Positions 8,175 through 16,241 of a stretch of 61,254 nt of DNA are shown here, one piece after another. The stretch is from Rhodothermia bacterium (GTDB lineage Bacteria; Bacteroidota; Rhodothermia; Rhodothermales; UBA2364). A model generated the notes under the pieces. That model was not told the DNA's origin. It made no database searches and saw only the letters and a list, made by a program, of their open reading frames with translations. The DNA lies in contig JAFLBZ010000027.1 in assembly GCA_017303715.1 (NCBI GenBank), positions 1-61,254 on the forward strand. Reading direction: 5' to 3'. Position 1 is the stretch's first letter. Each line of letters starts with the position of its first letter. Position numbers and translations under genes: made by a program.

Positions 8175-8777
8175 TTAGAGCCATCTTCGGGTTTGGCGAC
8201 AATAGTGGGCGTATGACGTTTGATGTTGTGTGCGGAGCCATGCTTCCTCTAACCGTACCTGAACTTGGATCATCACAAAGCTCATGCTTAATATCGCAAG
8301 TGAGACGGCATTGGGTAAAACCAAAAAGATTCCGAGCATTGTGACCAACATGCCAAGAAAAATAGGGTTTCTTGAATATGTAAAAACACCTGTTGTTACC
8401 AAGTCCGTCACGTTTTTCTCATCAATACCAATCCGCCAAGACAGCCCCATTTGGTACTGCGCCACCACCAGCCAGATCAGGGCGAGAAACAAAAGTGCCA
8501 CTCCCGTTAATTGCACCGAGGGATGCCGGATATACCAAACGGGCAACAAATAATCAATGGCTTTGGGCCAAAACGCATAGACCGCCCCCATTCCTAAAAG
8601 CAGTATTAACAGCATCTTAAAGACGTTTCCTGTGAAATCATGTGCGTTACCGGTTTTACCGAAGGTAATGGGAAAAATGCCTGTTTTTTTCCAAACGCGC
8701 CAAGTCGGCAGAAAGAACGTTAATCCAAAAACAAGGATCATGTACAAGAAAAGGCTATACCGGAGGAGGTCTTTCAT
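8175..8777 (-). CDS. Integral-membrane methyltransferase (isoprenylcysteine/phospholipid methyltransferase family)
   Basis: A 200-residue protein with about five membrane segments. The C-terminal half has the family signature: TTGVFTYSRNPIFLGM, then a hydrophobic hairpin and a closing EEAWL with a Y-x-x-Y/C-R region. These form the SAM-binding and catalytic part of ICMT/PEMT-like enzymes. Bacterial members methylate unknown small molecules or lipids, so the substrate is not assignable. It converges on the sigma operon, sharing the terminator at 8126-8160. Confidence 0.8.
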   Translation of the reverse strand: MKDLLRYSLFLYMILVFGLTFFLPTWRVWKKTGIFPITFGKTGNAHDFTGNVFKMLLILLLGMGAVYAFWPKAIDYLLPVWYIRHPSVQLTGVALLFLALIWLVVAQYQMGLSWRIGIDEKNVTDLVTTGVFTYSRNPIFLGMLVTMLGIFLVLPNAVSLAILSMSFVMIQVQVRLEEAWLRTQHQTSYAHYCRQTRRWL

Positions 8778-9103
8778 GGTATCTTGGCTTAGCGGTTTGT
8801 GGTACAGTGAAAATGGGATAACGACAAGGGGCAGAAGTAGGTTTCACAGGTTAGATAAAGCAATTTTTCGGCGTCTTGCCACGCAGGAAAGTTTTTATTT
8901 TGATTGTGCGAACTGTTTTTAAACCCAAGGGCGTATCTTTTTAGACGTGAAGGTGCGTCAGGAGGACATTAACTAACCTATACCCTTTTGACGGGCTGAT
9001 GATGCGGCAAAAGTGGCTTTGTAAAGAGGCCATTCTTTGTAAATTGTTGATAAAATGGCATTGATTAAGTCTTTGTATTTCAATCCTTTAGAAAATATAG
9101 TAT
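8778..9103. other. Intergenic region between divergent genes, nothing recognised
   Basis: The 326 bases separate the minus-strand methyltransferase and the plus-strand membrane-protein gene. No RNA gene, repeat or clear promoter was found. It must hold the promoters of both flanking genes. Confidence 0.5.
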
Positions 9104-9931
9104 ATGGGTGTTCAAGAAGTTCGGGCGCGATTGGTGGAACAGGCTACAAAACGATTGGCTCCCCATTTGCCTCGTTTGCAAATGTTTGGTATGGTTTTGA
9201 TTACCGCATTGGCCGGATTTTTAGCTTCCTTTACGCTTTATCGTGGCTTAGATGTAGTACATATGGGGATTCGCTACCCGATTGCTATGTTGGTGGCCTA
9301 CGGCGTTTTCCTGTTTTGTCTATGGCGATGGGTTAAATACCAACGTCGGAAGGCCGGTATCGAAGAAGCAAAAAGCAATAAGGGACATTCTGGCGATTGG
9401 TCGTTTGACTTGCCGAGGTTCGGTGGGACGGGTAGTGGTGGTGGTGATTTTAGACCCGGTGGTGGCGCCTTCGGTGGTGCAGGTGCGGGAAGTTCGTGGT
9501 CTTCCGCTGGAACTGGAATTACACAAGCGGAGGCATATTCTTATGTGTCTCCAGCGGCCAATGCACCGACGTCTGGTGGGGGATGGTTTGGTGGTGGGAA
9601 AAGTGGCGGCGGTTTTGATCTGGATTTGGATGATGGGGTTGCTATTCTGATCGTCGTCCTGATTGTTGGGGCAATTTTGGCAGCTCTCACGTATGTGGTT
9701 TGGGCTGCACCGAGCATTTTGGGCGAGGTTTTTGTGGATGGCGTTTTGGCCTCTACGTTGGCGCGTGGTGTTCGGGATGCACAAACCGGACATTGGTTTT
9801 GGACTGTTTTACGCAAAACGTGGTGGATGCTCTTGTTGCTCTTGGTAATTTTAGGTTGGGGCGGTTTTGCATTGCAAGAGGCTTTTCCGCAAGCACATAC
9901 GCTGTCCGAGGTTCTGATAATTCTTAAGTAG
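9104..9931 (+). CDS. Multi-pass membrane protein with Gly-rich central linker, unknown function
   Basis: 275 residues. Two N-terminal membrane segments (about 27-47 and 57-76) are followed by a basic stretch, a long Gly/Ser-rich low-complexity linker (about 105-170, with GGTGSGGGD and GGGWFGGGKSGGG), and two further membrane segments (about 178-200 and 243-262). The layout of hydrophobic hairpin, glycine linker and hydrophobic hairpin is not one I can name. The next gene starts 8 bases downstream, so the two probably form an operon and may act together in the envelope. Confidence 0.65.
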   Translation: MGVQEVRARLVEQATKRLAPHLPRLQMFGMVLITALAGFLASFTLYRGLDVVHMGIRYPIAMLVAYGVFLFCLWRWVKYQRRKAGIEEAKSNKGHSGDWSFDLPRFGGTGSGGGDFRPGGGAFGGAGAGSSWSSAGTGITQAEAYSYVSPAANAPTSGGGWFGGGKSGGGFDLDLDDGVAILIVVLIVGAILAALTYVVWAAPSILGEVFVDGVLASTLARGVRDAQTGHWFWTVLRKTWWMLLLLLVILGWGGFALQEAFPQAHTLSEVLIILK

Positions 9932-9938
9932 TATAGAC

Positions 9939-10379
9939 ATGGGAAAGTATGTATTCTTGATTTGTTTGGGTTTAGCCTTGAGCAATTCTTTGGCTGCTCA
10001 AGCACTCCTCAATGGTTTTTATTATGTTGATGTGCCCTCCGATTCAACCCTTAACCGAACGAATACAGCGGGTACATGGTGGTTACGTCCCACCCCTGCG
10101 GTCAAGGGCCGCCATATAACATCTTCAAAAGTAAAGCAGGTTTTTGGGCAATGGGTTCTTGAAATTTCCCTAAACGAGGCTGGACGGAAGGCACTTTTTA
10201 TGGCCACAAAAGCTTGGGAAGGCAAACAGATGGCCATTGTCGTCGGTGATGGTGTGGTAAGTGCACCATTTGTGCAAGAAGCCATATCCGGTGGAAGGGT
10301 GCAAATATCGGGTGCTTACACCAAGTCTGAATTGGGTGCGATGCGCCGTGCCCTTTTGCTGCGTCAAAAAAGGGATTAG
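9939..10379 (+). CDS. Exported stand-alone SecDF P1-head-like protein
   Basis: 146 residues, with a signal peptide ending near SLAAQ (20). The mature part matches the head of the large periplasmic loop of SecD: GRHITSSKV, LEISLNEAGRKALFMAT, KQMAIVVGDGVVSAPFVQE, then ISGGRVQISGAYTKSELG and a closing helix. None of the membrane segments of SecD is present, so it cannot be a translocase subunit by itself. Such orphan P1-head proteins occur in Bacteroidota, and their role is unclear to me. It probably sits in the periplasm. It overlaps the convergent phosphodiesterase gene by 4 bases. Confidence 0.75.
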   Translation: MGKYVFLICLGLALSNSLAAQALLNGFYYVDVPSDSTLNRTNTAGTWWLRPTPAVKGRHITSSKVKQVFGQWVLEISLNEAGRKALFMATKAWEGKQMAIVVGDGVVSAPFVQEAISGGRVQISGAYTKSELGAMRRALLLRQKRD

Positions 10380-11251
10380 CGCTGTGGGATGCGGTTTGGG
10401 TAATCGGTAATTATACCGTCAACGCCCATTTGTATTAATTTTTCCATGCGTTTAGGGTCGTTTACTGTCCATGGGATGACTTTAACCCGATCCCGTTTAG
10501 CACTTCGGATGCTGCATGTGCGCAATGATTGGTGATACGGACTAAAGGCATATGGCCGGAAGCCCAGTCGCCAACGATGAATACGGTATCCCCAAATATC
10601 CGCTGTTAGCATGGCCAGTCGTAGGTTTGGTTCGTGGCGATGCAGCACCCGCAAGGTACGAAAATCGAAGGATTGGACGATGGTGCGGTTTATGATGCCC
10701 AAATCGGAGATGGTTTTATAGACCACCATAGCAAAGGTTTTGGGATCTGGTTGGAATATTCCGTCGCCATTGGGTTCGGTCTTGGTCTCAATATTATACT
10801 GCGGCAGTGCCCGTCCGGTACGGCGGGCGTGTGCTTCTGCGGCGAGAATCACATCGGAAAGCAAGGGTTTATAGGCCGGAATTGGGATTTGTTCTGGAAA
10901 ACGGGGGTGTTTCTTTTGCCCACAGTCATAGGTGCGAATATCCGCATATGCCATATTGAAAAGCCGGAGTTGTCGTGCTTCTTGTTGCGTGATGGGCATA
11001 CCATCCGGTTTGGTACAGATTTCTGGATTCATCCATGCCTCGTGCGAGACAACCGCGAGACCATCACTCGAAATCACCACATCCATCTCGAGTGTGGTCA
11101 CACCCAGATCAAGGGCTTTTAAAAATGCGGGGATGGTATTCTCTGGCAATAAACCCCGCGCTCCGCGATGGCCTTGCCAATCAAATTCTTGTGCAAAGAG
11201 GTGGGGCATGGTACTCCAGAGCAAGACGATAGGATAAATAAAATACGCCAT
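10376..11251 (-). CDS. Exported glycerophosphodiester phosphodiesterase
   Basis: Hydrolyses glycerophosphodiesters to glycerol-3-phosphate and an alcohol. It has 291 residues with an N-terminal signal peptide (cleavage near FAQ, residue 21) and a GDPD TIM barrel. The catalytic pair is H28 and H70 (GHRGARG and VVSHEAW), and metal/substrate ligands are E55 and D57 in TLEMDV, with R29 and E37 in the ARGLLPENT segment. The C-terminal VIPWTVND and VDGIITDYP are standard. It probably acts in the periplasm, close to GlpQ. It overlaps the preceding plus-strand gene tail to tail by 4 bases. Confidence 0.92.
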   Translation of the reverse strand: MAYFIYPIVLLWSTMPHLFAQEFDWQGHRGARGLLPENTIPAFLKALDLGVTTLEMDVVISSDGLAVVSHEAWMNPEICTKPDGMPITQQEARQLRLFNMAYADIRTYDCGQKKHPRFPEQIPIPAYKPLLSDVILAAEAHARRTGRALPQYNIETKTEPNGDGIFQPDPKTFAMVVYKTISDLGIINRTIVQSFDFRTLRVLHRHEPNLRLAMLTADIWGYRIHRWRLGFRPYAFSPYHQSLRTCSIRSAKRDRVKVIPWTVNDPKRMEKLIQMGVDGIITDYPNRIPQR

Positions 11252-11296
11252 TTTCAGGTTGTCTAAGTCCTAAAATACAAACGGGATGGCTACGGA

Positions 11297-11872
11297 TTAA
11301 TAATATTTATCAATTCCACCGTATCCAGCTATTCGTTTTCCGGCCAGTGTTTTGGCGATAAAGTTGTTTAAGCGCCTCAGGAACTCCTCCGGTCTTGGTC
11401 GGGCATCTTCAATATAGGCGATTCTAATCCGTTTGTATCCTTCCGAAAACCTTTGGTAATGCGCCCATGCTTCGGGAAGTTGCTTAATGGCTTCCAGAAT
11501 ATCAGCGGGGTAATGGAACGGCTTGTCAACCACCGCCAGAGCCGATGTCACGATATGAGGGTGTACCATATTATGTTCTAAAAGCCACTTTAGACGCTCA
11601 ATATTAGGTTGCGAGTAGGTACTTTTGGGCCTGCGGGGGGTAAAGCGTTGTATTTTCCGAAAATCGTCGAGTTTCCGAACAGTGCTATCTATCCAGCCAA
11701 AACAAAGGGCTTCTTCTACGGCATCGTTATACGATACTGCCTTGAGACCTGCATGTTTATGGGGGAAAACAAACCAAACCTCTTTTTTGTACCTAAAATT
11801 TAGGTGCAGCCACTCCCGCCAATCGGATCTATGGGGAAAGTAAACGACTTCGATTGTTTCGGGTGATTGCAT
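11297..11872 (-). CDS. YdeI/OmpD-associated family protein
   Basis: A 191-residue cytoplasmic protein with the family signature W(L/I)xxNxxxxxEVW in its first third, ALCFGWIDS (about 74-82) and FTPRRPKSTYSQPN, and the C-terminal region with PADILEAIKQLPEAWAHYQ-type helices. Members have been linked to bacteriocin resistance in low-GC bacteria, but no biochemical activity is known, so the name is only a family label. It has its own promoter region and no functional neighbours. Confidence 0.8.
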   Translation of the reverse strand: MQSPETIEVVYFPHRSDWREWLHLNFRYKKEVWFVFPHKHAGLKAVSYNDAVEEALCFGWIDSTVRKLDDFRKIQRFTPRRPKSTYSQPNIERLKWLLEHNMVHPHIVTSALAVVDKPFHYPADILEAIKQLPEAWAHYQRFSEGYKRIRIAYIEDARPRPEEFLRRLNNFIAKTLAGKRIAGYGGIDKYY

Positions 11873-11946
11873 AAAGGGGTGCTGTTTTAAGGCTATTTGT
11901 AAATCAATACCGCTTACCGAGCCATCGGCACCTCAAGATATGATTT

Positions 11947-13110
11947 TTATTGCGCATCTAAGGCTTGTTTTAAGTCCGTCCAAAGGTCATCGGGATGTTC
12001 AAGACCAACGGATATCCGCAACAGTCCTTCCGAAATATGTCCCGCTTTTTTTCCTTCTTCAGAAACCACGCGGTGTGTTAGCCCTGCCGGATGCTGGATT
12101 AAAGTGTCGGTGGAACCCAAGCTCACAGCGGGGGTAATGTGTTTCACCAAACGGAGTACCTGAGCAGCGGCCTTATAATCTCCCACCTCGAAGGAGATAA
12201 TGCTCCCCGGCCCCATCATTTGTTTTCCGATCAATCCATTTGGGTCGCCACCTGCATTGCCCGGATAATATACCTTTTTTACGGTCTCATGCGTTTTTAG
12301 CCGCTCGGCAAGGATTTTGGCATTTTCTTGGGCCTTTAAGACCCTAATCGGCAGTGTGGGCAGGCCACGATGCAAAAGATATGCCGCCATCGGATGTAAA
12401 AGCCCACCCGTCATGATGCGTACTTGACGCAGTTTACCCGCCCAAGCCTCGGTTGTAGAAAGGACGCCGGCCATCACATCGCCATGGCCGCCAATAAATT
12501 TTGTGGCAGAATGAAGGACAAATGTTGCCCCAAAGTCCATCGGCTTTAGGAGAATGGGCGTTGCAAAAGTGGCATCCACCAAGACGGGTACCCCCTTCGC
12601 TTGTGCAACCACATCTGCCACATCTACGAGCGAGACTGTCGGATTGGCTGGCGTTTCGATCACCACCAAACTTGTATCAGGCCGGAGGGCTTCTTGGACG
12701 GCATCGGGTGTTGTAAACGTGACACGCATCCCCAGAAGATCGGAGCCGAGGAGGTGATCCGAGGAGCCATACAGTGGGCGCACGGCCACCACATGGGTTC
12801 CGTTGGTTCGTACAGCCAATAAACAAGCGGTGAGGGCAGCCATTCCCGACCCAAATGCAACCGATGCCGCCGCTCCTTCAAGTTGGGCCATTGCGGCCTC
12901 GAATCGTGCCACCGTTGGGTTATAGAGTCTTGCGTAAATGGGTTCTTCTGGGATTTGGCTACCTTGTATGAAGGCATCTAAACTGGCCGTTGCCCCCTCC
13001 AAATCATGAATAGGGTAAGTGGTCGAGAAGTCTAAAGGAGGCGCATGTACGCCCAAATTACGGAAGTCCTCACGGCCAGCGTGTACAGACAATGTTTCGG
13101 TATGTTGCAT
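11947..13110 (-). CDS. Trans-sulfuration PLP enzyme (methionine gamma-lyase/cystathionine gamma-synthase type)
   Basis: 387 residues of the Cys/Met-metabolism PLP family. PLP forms its Schiff base with K204 in HSATKFIGGHGD. Y114 (PLYGSS) stacks on the ring, R61-Y63 (ARLYNPT) belongs to the neighbouring subunit, and DATFATP follows D179. Sequence alone does not settle lyase against synthase. An Lrp-type regulator is encoded divergently 93 bases away, the same arrangement as mdeA/mdeR in Pseudomonas, which favours amino-acid-induced methionine gamma-lyase. Cystathionine gamma-synthase remains possible. Confidence 0.85.
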   Translation of the reverse strand: MQHTETLSVHAGREDFRNLGVHAPPLDFSTTYPIHDLEGATASLDAFIQGSQIPEEPIYARLYNPTVARFEAAMAQLEGAAASVAFGSGMAALTACLLAVRTNGTHVVAVRPLYGSSDHLLGSDLLGMRVTFTTPDAVQEALRPDTSLVVIETPANPTVSLVDVADVVAQAKGVPVLVDATFATPILLKPMDFGATFVLHSATKFIGGHGDVMAGVLSTTEAWAGKLRQVRIMTGGLLHPMAAYLLHRGLPTLPIRVLKAQENAKILAERLKTHETVKKVYYPGNAGGDPNGLIGKQMMGPGSIISFEVGDYKAAAQVLRLVKHITPAVSLGSTDTLIQHPAGLTHRVVSEEGKKAGHISEGLLRISVGLEHPDDLWTDLKQALDAQ

Positions 13111-13151
13111 GTTTTATTGGATACAATTTGGTAAATGATGTCCAAAATTAT

Positions 13152-13165
13152 TACCTTAAAAGGTA
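13152..13165. promoter_or_regulatory. Palindromic operator candidate between the PLP enzyme and the Lrp-type regulator
   Basis: TACCTT-AA-AAGGTA is a perfect inverted repeat in the centre of the 93-base divergent promoter region. ATTTGGTAA is also repeated directly on either side (about 13126 and 13187). The site is well placed for autoregulation and control of the divergent enzyme gene by the Lrp/AsnC protein. Confidence 0.45.
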
Positions 13166-13203
13166 TTTATCCTAATTCTCCGAAGACTATTTGGTAAGAG
13201 GTT

Positions 13204-13683
13204 ATGAACTATCTTTTGGACAAAACGGACTGCGAAATTGTGCGCATTTTACAGAAGAATGCACGGTTGTCTAACAAAGAATTGGCCTATGAAATTGGCC
13301 TTTCTCCTTCGTCTTGTTTGGAACGAGTGCGACGTTTGCAGGATCAAGGGATTTTTGAAGGCTTCCATGCAGAGCTTCATCCGCCCGCTGTGGGGATTGG
13401 TATGCAGGCCATGATTGCTGTACGGCTTACCCATCACGCCCTAAATACGGTAGAGGCTTTTCGGGAATACATCCTGACAAATTCGGCGGTCATCGGGCTG
13501 TTTCACGTTACAGGAGCAAATGATTTTCTGATTCATGTTGCCGTGACAGATGCCAACCACCTGCGTTCGCTTTTATTAAGTGCTTTTTCCACACGTCCTG
13601 AAGTGACCCATATAGAAACCTCTATTATTTTTGAATATACCCGACGATTCCAAATGCCCGTTTATACCAAAAAAGAAGTGTAG
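13204..13683 (+). CDS. Lrp/AsnC-family transcriptional regulator
   Basis: 159 residues: an N-terminal winged HTH (about 6-60, with LDKTDCEIVRILQKNARLSNKELA and GLSPSSCLERVRRL) followed by a RAM ligand-binding domain (about 65-150). Lrp-type proteins form dimers and octamers and respond to amino acids. The gene faces the PLP enzyme gene, which is the most likely target, and probably also regulates itself through the palindrome at 13152-13165. Confidence 0.92.
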   Translation: MNYLLDKTDCEIVRILQKNARLSNKELAYEIGLSPSSCLERVRRLQDQGIFEGFHAELHPPAVGIGMQAMIAVRLTHHALNTVEAFREYILTNSAVIGLFHVTGANDFLIHVAVTDANHLRSLLLSAFSTRPEVTHIETSIIFEYTRRFQMPVYTKKEV

Positions 13684-13762
13684 CCCTTCCAACGCCTTTA
13701 ATTCGTATTTTTATAGGCTATAATGACCTTCTTTCACCCTAAGAAACTCCTTTTATAGTTGC

Positions 13763-14893
13763 ATGAAATTTACCCTGCTCCATACAGACAATCAATCAAA
13801 TGCCCGTGCAGGCCTCCTCGAAACCGATCATGGAACCATTGAAACGCCCATTTTTATGCCGGTTGGCACAGTTGGTAGCGTAAAAGCTGTTCCACCGCGT
13901 GACCTTTTGGATGAGGTTAAGGCACAAATTATTCTCGGAAATACATACCATCTTTATCTAAGGCCGGGTACGAATTTATTACAAGAAGCGGGCGGACTGC
14001 ATAAGTTTGCCTCTTGGCCCAAGCCCATGCTCACGGATTCGGGTGGCTTTCAGGTGTATTCGCTGGCTGATAACCGTAAACTATCGGAAGAGGGTGTGCG
14101 TTTCCAAAGTCATATAGACGGCTCTACCCACTTTTTTACGCCAGAATCCGTGATGGACATCGAGCGTACTATTGGGGCTGATATTATGATGGTGCTTGAT
14201 GAGTGCCCGCCCGGAGATGCGCCGTATGAGTATGCCAAAAAGTCGCTTGCATTGACATTACGGTGGGCAAAACGTTGCCGCGACCGTTTTGAGACCACCG
14301 AGCCTTTGTATGGGTATCAACAAACGCTTTTTCCGATTGTGCAAGGGGTGGTTTATCCCGACCTCCGGCGGGAATCCGCGCAGGCAGTGGTGGATATGGG
14401 GTTTGAGGGCTATGCCATTGGCGGACTTTCGGTGGGGGAACCAGCCCCATTGATGTACGAAATGGTGGAAGTGGTGAACCAAATTTTGCCTGCTGATAAG
14501 CCGCGTTATTTGATGGGCGTAGGAACACCGGAAAACCTGATCGAGAATGTAGCACGGGGTGTGGACATGTTCGACTGTGTAATGCCTACCCGAAATGGCC
14601 GTAATGGGATGCTTTTTACCACCGAAGGTATTGTGAACATCAAAAACAAAAAGTGGGAAGCAGACTTTTCGTCTATTGATCCGGGCTTGGAGGGTTATAT
14701 CCATCGTACTTTTAGCAAGGCATACCTCCGTCACTTGTTTAAAGCGGGTGAAATTCTGGGTCTTTGGATTGCCTCGGTTCAGAACCTAACATTCTACCTT
14801 TGGTTGATGCGTCAAATGAGAACGGCCATTTTGGAAGGGCGGTTTGATACGTGGCGGCGCGAGTGGCTCCCAAAAGTTTCCCGCCGATTGTAA
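13763..14893 (+). CDS. tgt: tRNA-guanine transglycosylase, lacking the usual zinc ligands
   Basis: Exchanges guanine 34 of GUN-anticodon tRNAs for the queuosine precursor preQ1. The 376 residues show TDSGGFQVYSL with D92 (general acid/base), IVQGVVYPDLR, GGLSVGEP for base recognition and DCVMPTRNGR with the nucleophile D271. The C-terminal zinc site of the family (CxCxxC...H) is not present: at the same place the protein reads DPGLEGYIHRTFSKAYLRH (307-324), and the distal His is Gln (SVQNL, 338-342). The fold is otherwise complete and of normal length, so it is probably active with a zinc-free subdomain. It stands alone in its transcription unit. Confidence 0.93.
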   Translation: MKFTLLHTDNQSNARAGLLETDHGTIETPIFMPVGTVGSVKAVPPRDLLDEVKAQIILGNTYHLYLRPGTNLLQEAGGLHKFASWPKPMLTDSGGFQVYSLADNRKLSEEGVRFQSHIDGSTHFFTPESVMDIERTIGADIMMVLDECPPGDAPYEYAKKSLALTLRWAKRCRDRFETTEPLYGYQQTLFPIVQGVVYPDLRRESAQAVVDMGFEGYAIGGLSVGEPAPLMYEMVEVVNQILPADKPRYLMGVGTPENLIENVARGVDMFDCVMPTRNGRNGMLFTTEGIVNIKNKKWEADFSSIDPGLEGYIHRTFSKAYLRHLFKAGEILGLWIASVQNLTFYLWLMRQMRTAILEGRFDTWRREWLPKVSRRL

Positions 14894-14940
14894 CCAAATG
14901 TGTGTTATGGGTTTTATAACATTGTTGCTAAAAACAACCT

Positions 14941-15222
14941 CACGCTGAAGCATGGGGTTAAATTCAAGTCAAAAAAGTAGGTCAGAGACCTCAAGCCAAC
15001 ATAGCACCGTTCGTCTGAATGAATGTATAAAGCACGTAAGAACAAGGCTCAATGCAATATTAACCCTGTCCTTTAAGGGTACGCAGAAAACTGGGGCTTT
15101 AAGTCCTGAACAACACCACAATGTGGGTAAGAAACGGGCTTTCGGCTATGTTCAACTTGTTTCTTCTCATCGTAGGAAGATGCTCCACCCCGATTGGGTT
15201 AAGTTACACCTCTTCGATGAAG
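14941..15222 (+). repeat. Dispersed intergenic repeat, copy A (degenerate)
   Basis: This fills most of the 405-base gap between tgt and the next gene. It shares blocks in the same order with copy B: GCTGAAGCATGGGGTTAA, then ATTAACCC/TGTCCTTTAAGGG, then GGGCTTTAAGTCCTGAAC, then CACCCCGATTGGG. No coding similarity was seen. The small open frames inside it differ between copies. Confidence 0.65.
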
Positions 15223-15298
15223 TACATTGGAAAATCACCCCCGTGTAAGGGTAGCAGTCCATCATGGCGAAAGTTTGATTTACCTATAAGGCATATTC

Positions 15299-16135
15299 CT
15301 ACTGACGATCTACATGCCCCATTTGGCGGAGGATCTCCGGCGGAACTTTCCACTTCGCCACATACCGATTTTGAGAACCCCAGAAGCCTAAGCCTTGGTG
15401 TACATTTTGGAGAGGGGTATTGGGCTTGTGCAAGAGCTGCTCCCATTGGGCGTCTAACCTCACCCCTTCCACCGAGATGTCATAAAGACGTACTCCCGAA
15501 GGGGTCTTGAGCATATCCGCCATTAGAAAGAAGTCATTTTGGAGCTTTACGGGCACATTCCACTGTCCGGATGTTAGTTCTCCAGCCGTGTGATAATCGA
15601 ACCGGAAGGCAATTGGTGGCGTAACGTCATCTTTTGCAGCTTTGTACCAGACTTTTGCGCGATACGGCAGGACGGGCGTTTGTACCAACATGCGTTGAAT
15701 CCAGCCTTGTCCTGCATCCCGAATAGGCGCTTGAAGGGTAACGATGGGCGTAGGCGGAACCGTAGTGGTGGCGGTGGCTTCGTACCCTGTTGCATCTGTC
15801 ACGCGCAAGGTATAGGTCTCATTTGCCATTGGGCGGAACATCGCATAAAATAAATGGGCCGTTTGGCCGTCGGTAGTACTGACCGAAGAATCTCGCCAAG
15901 CGATCGCCGTACCGGTGCTTTTCGCTTCGGTTTGTACGTTTCCAATAAGGTACAAGCCACTTCCGTCAGCCCGTTGCAAAGGCGTTATCCGCACAAATTG
16001 CGTATCTCTTGCGGTATCCAAATATCCATAGACCGAGAGCCTTACCGGAGCATTCTGTATATAAGGCTGAATGGTATTGTCGCATCCAACCAAGACAAAG
16101 AGTAAAACACTTAATCCATACAAAAAAGGGCGCAT
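15299..16135 (-). CDS. Outer-membrane lipoprotein, DUF4249-like
   Basis: 278 residues counted from the ATG at 16135. The lipobox LFVLVGC places the lipid on C18; a start 14 codons upstream would only add a polar segment before the signal peptide. The mature protein has beta-rich Ig-like segments with NETYTLRVTDATGYEATATTTVP, a pattern typical of DUF4249 lipoproteins, though it is shorter than most. Its function is unknown. Genes of this family are often next to TonB-dependent receptors, but none is present here. Confidence 0.65.
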   Translation of the reverse strand: MRPFLYGLSVLLFVLVGCDNTIQPYIQNAPVRLSVYGYLDTARDTQFVRITPLQRADGSGLYLIGNVQTEAKSTGTAIAWRDSSVSTTDGQTAHLFYAMFRPMANETYTLRVTDATGYEATATTTVPPTPIVTLQAPIRDAGQGWIQRMLVQTPVLPYRAKVWYKAAKDDVTPPIAFRFDYHTAGELTSGQWNVPVKLQNDFFLMADMLKTPSGVRLYDISVEGVRLDAQWEQLLHKPNTPLQNVHQGLGFWGSQNRYVAKWKVPPEILRQMGHVDRQ

Positions 16136-16241
16136 GTTGGAGGAGGTTGATTGACGTTGACGCCGCAAAAGGTACAAAAAACGAGGGCATTACCCAAGTT
16201 CAAAAGCAATGACTACCCTCCTTATGCGCCCCCATATCCGT

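Noticed and set aside
14952-15510. Small plus-strand open frames after tgt
   Set aside because: They lie within the dispersed repeat, differ between repeat copies and show no protein pattern.
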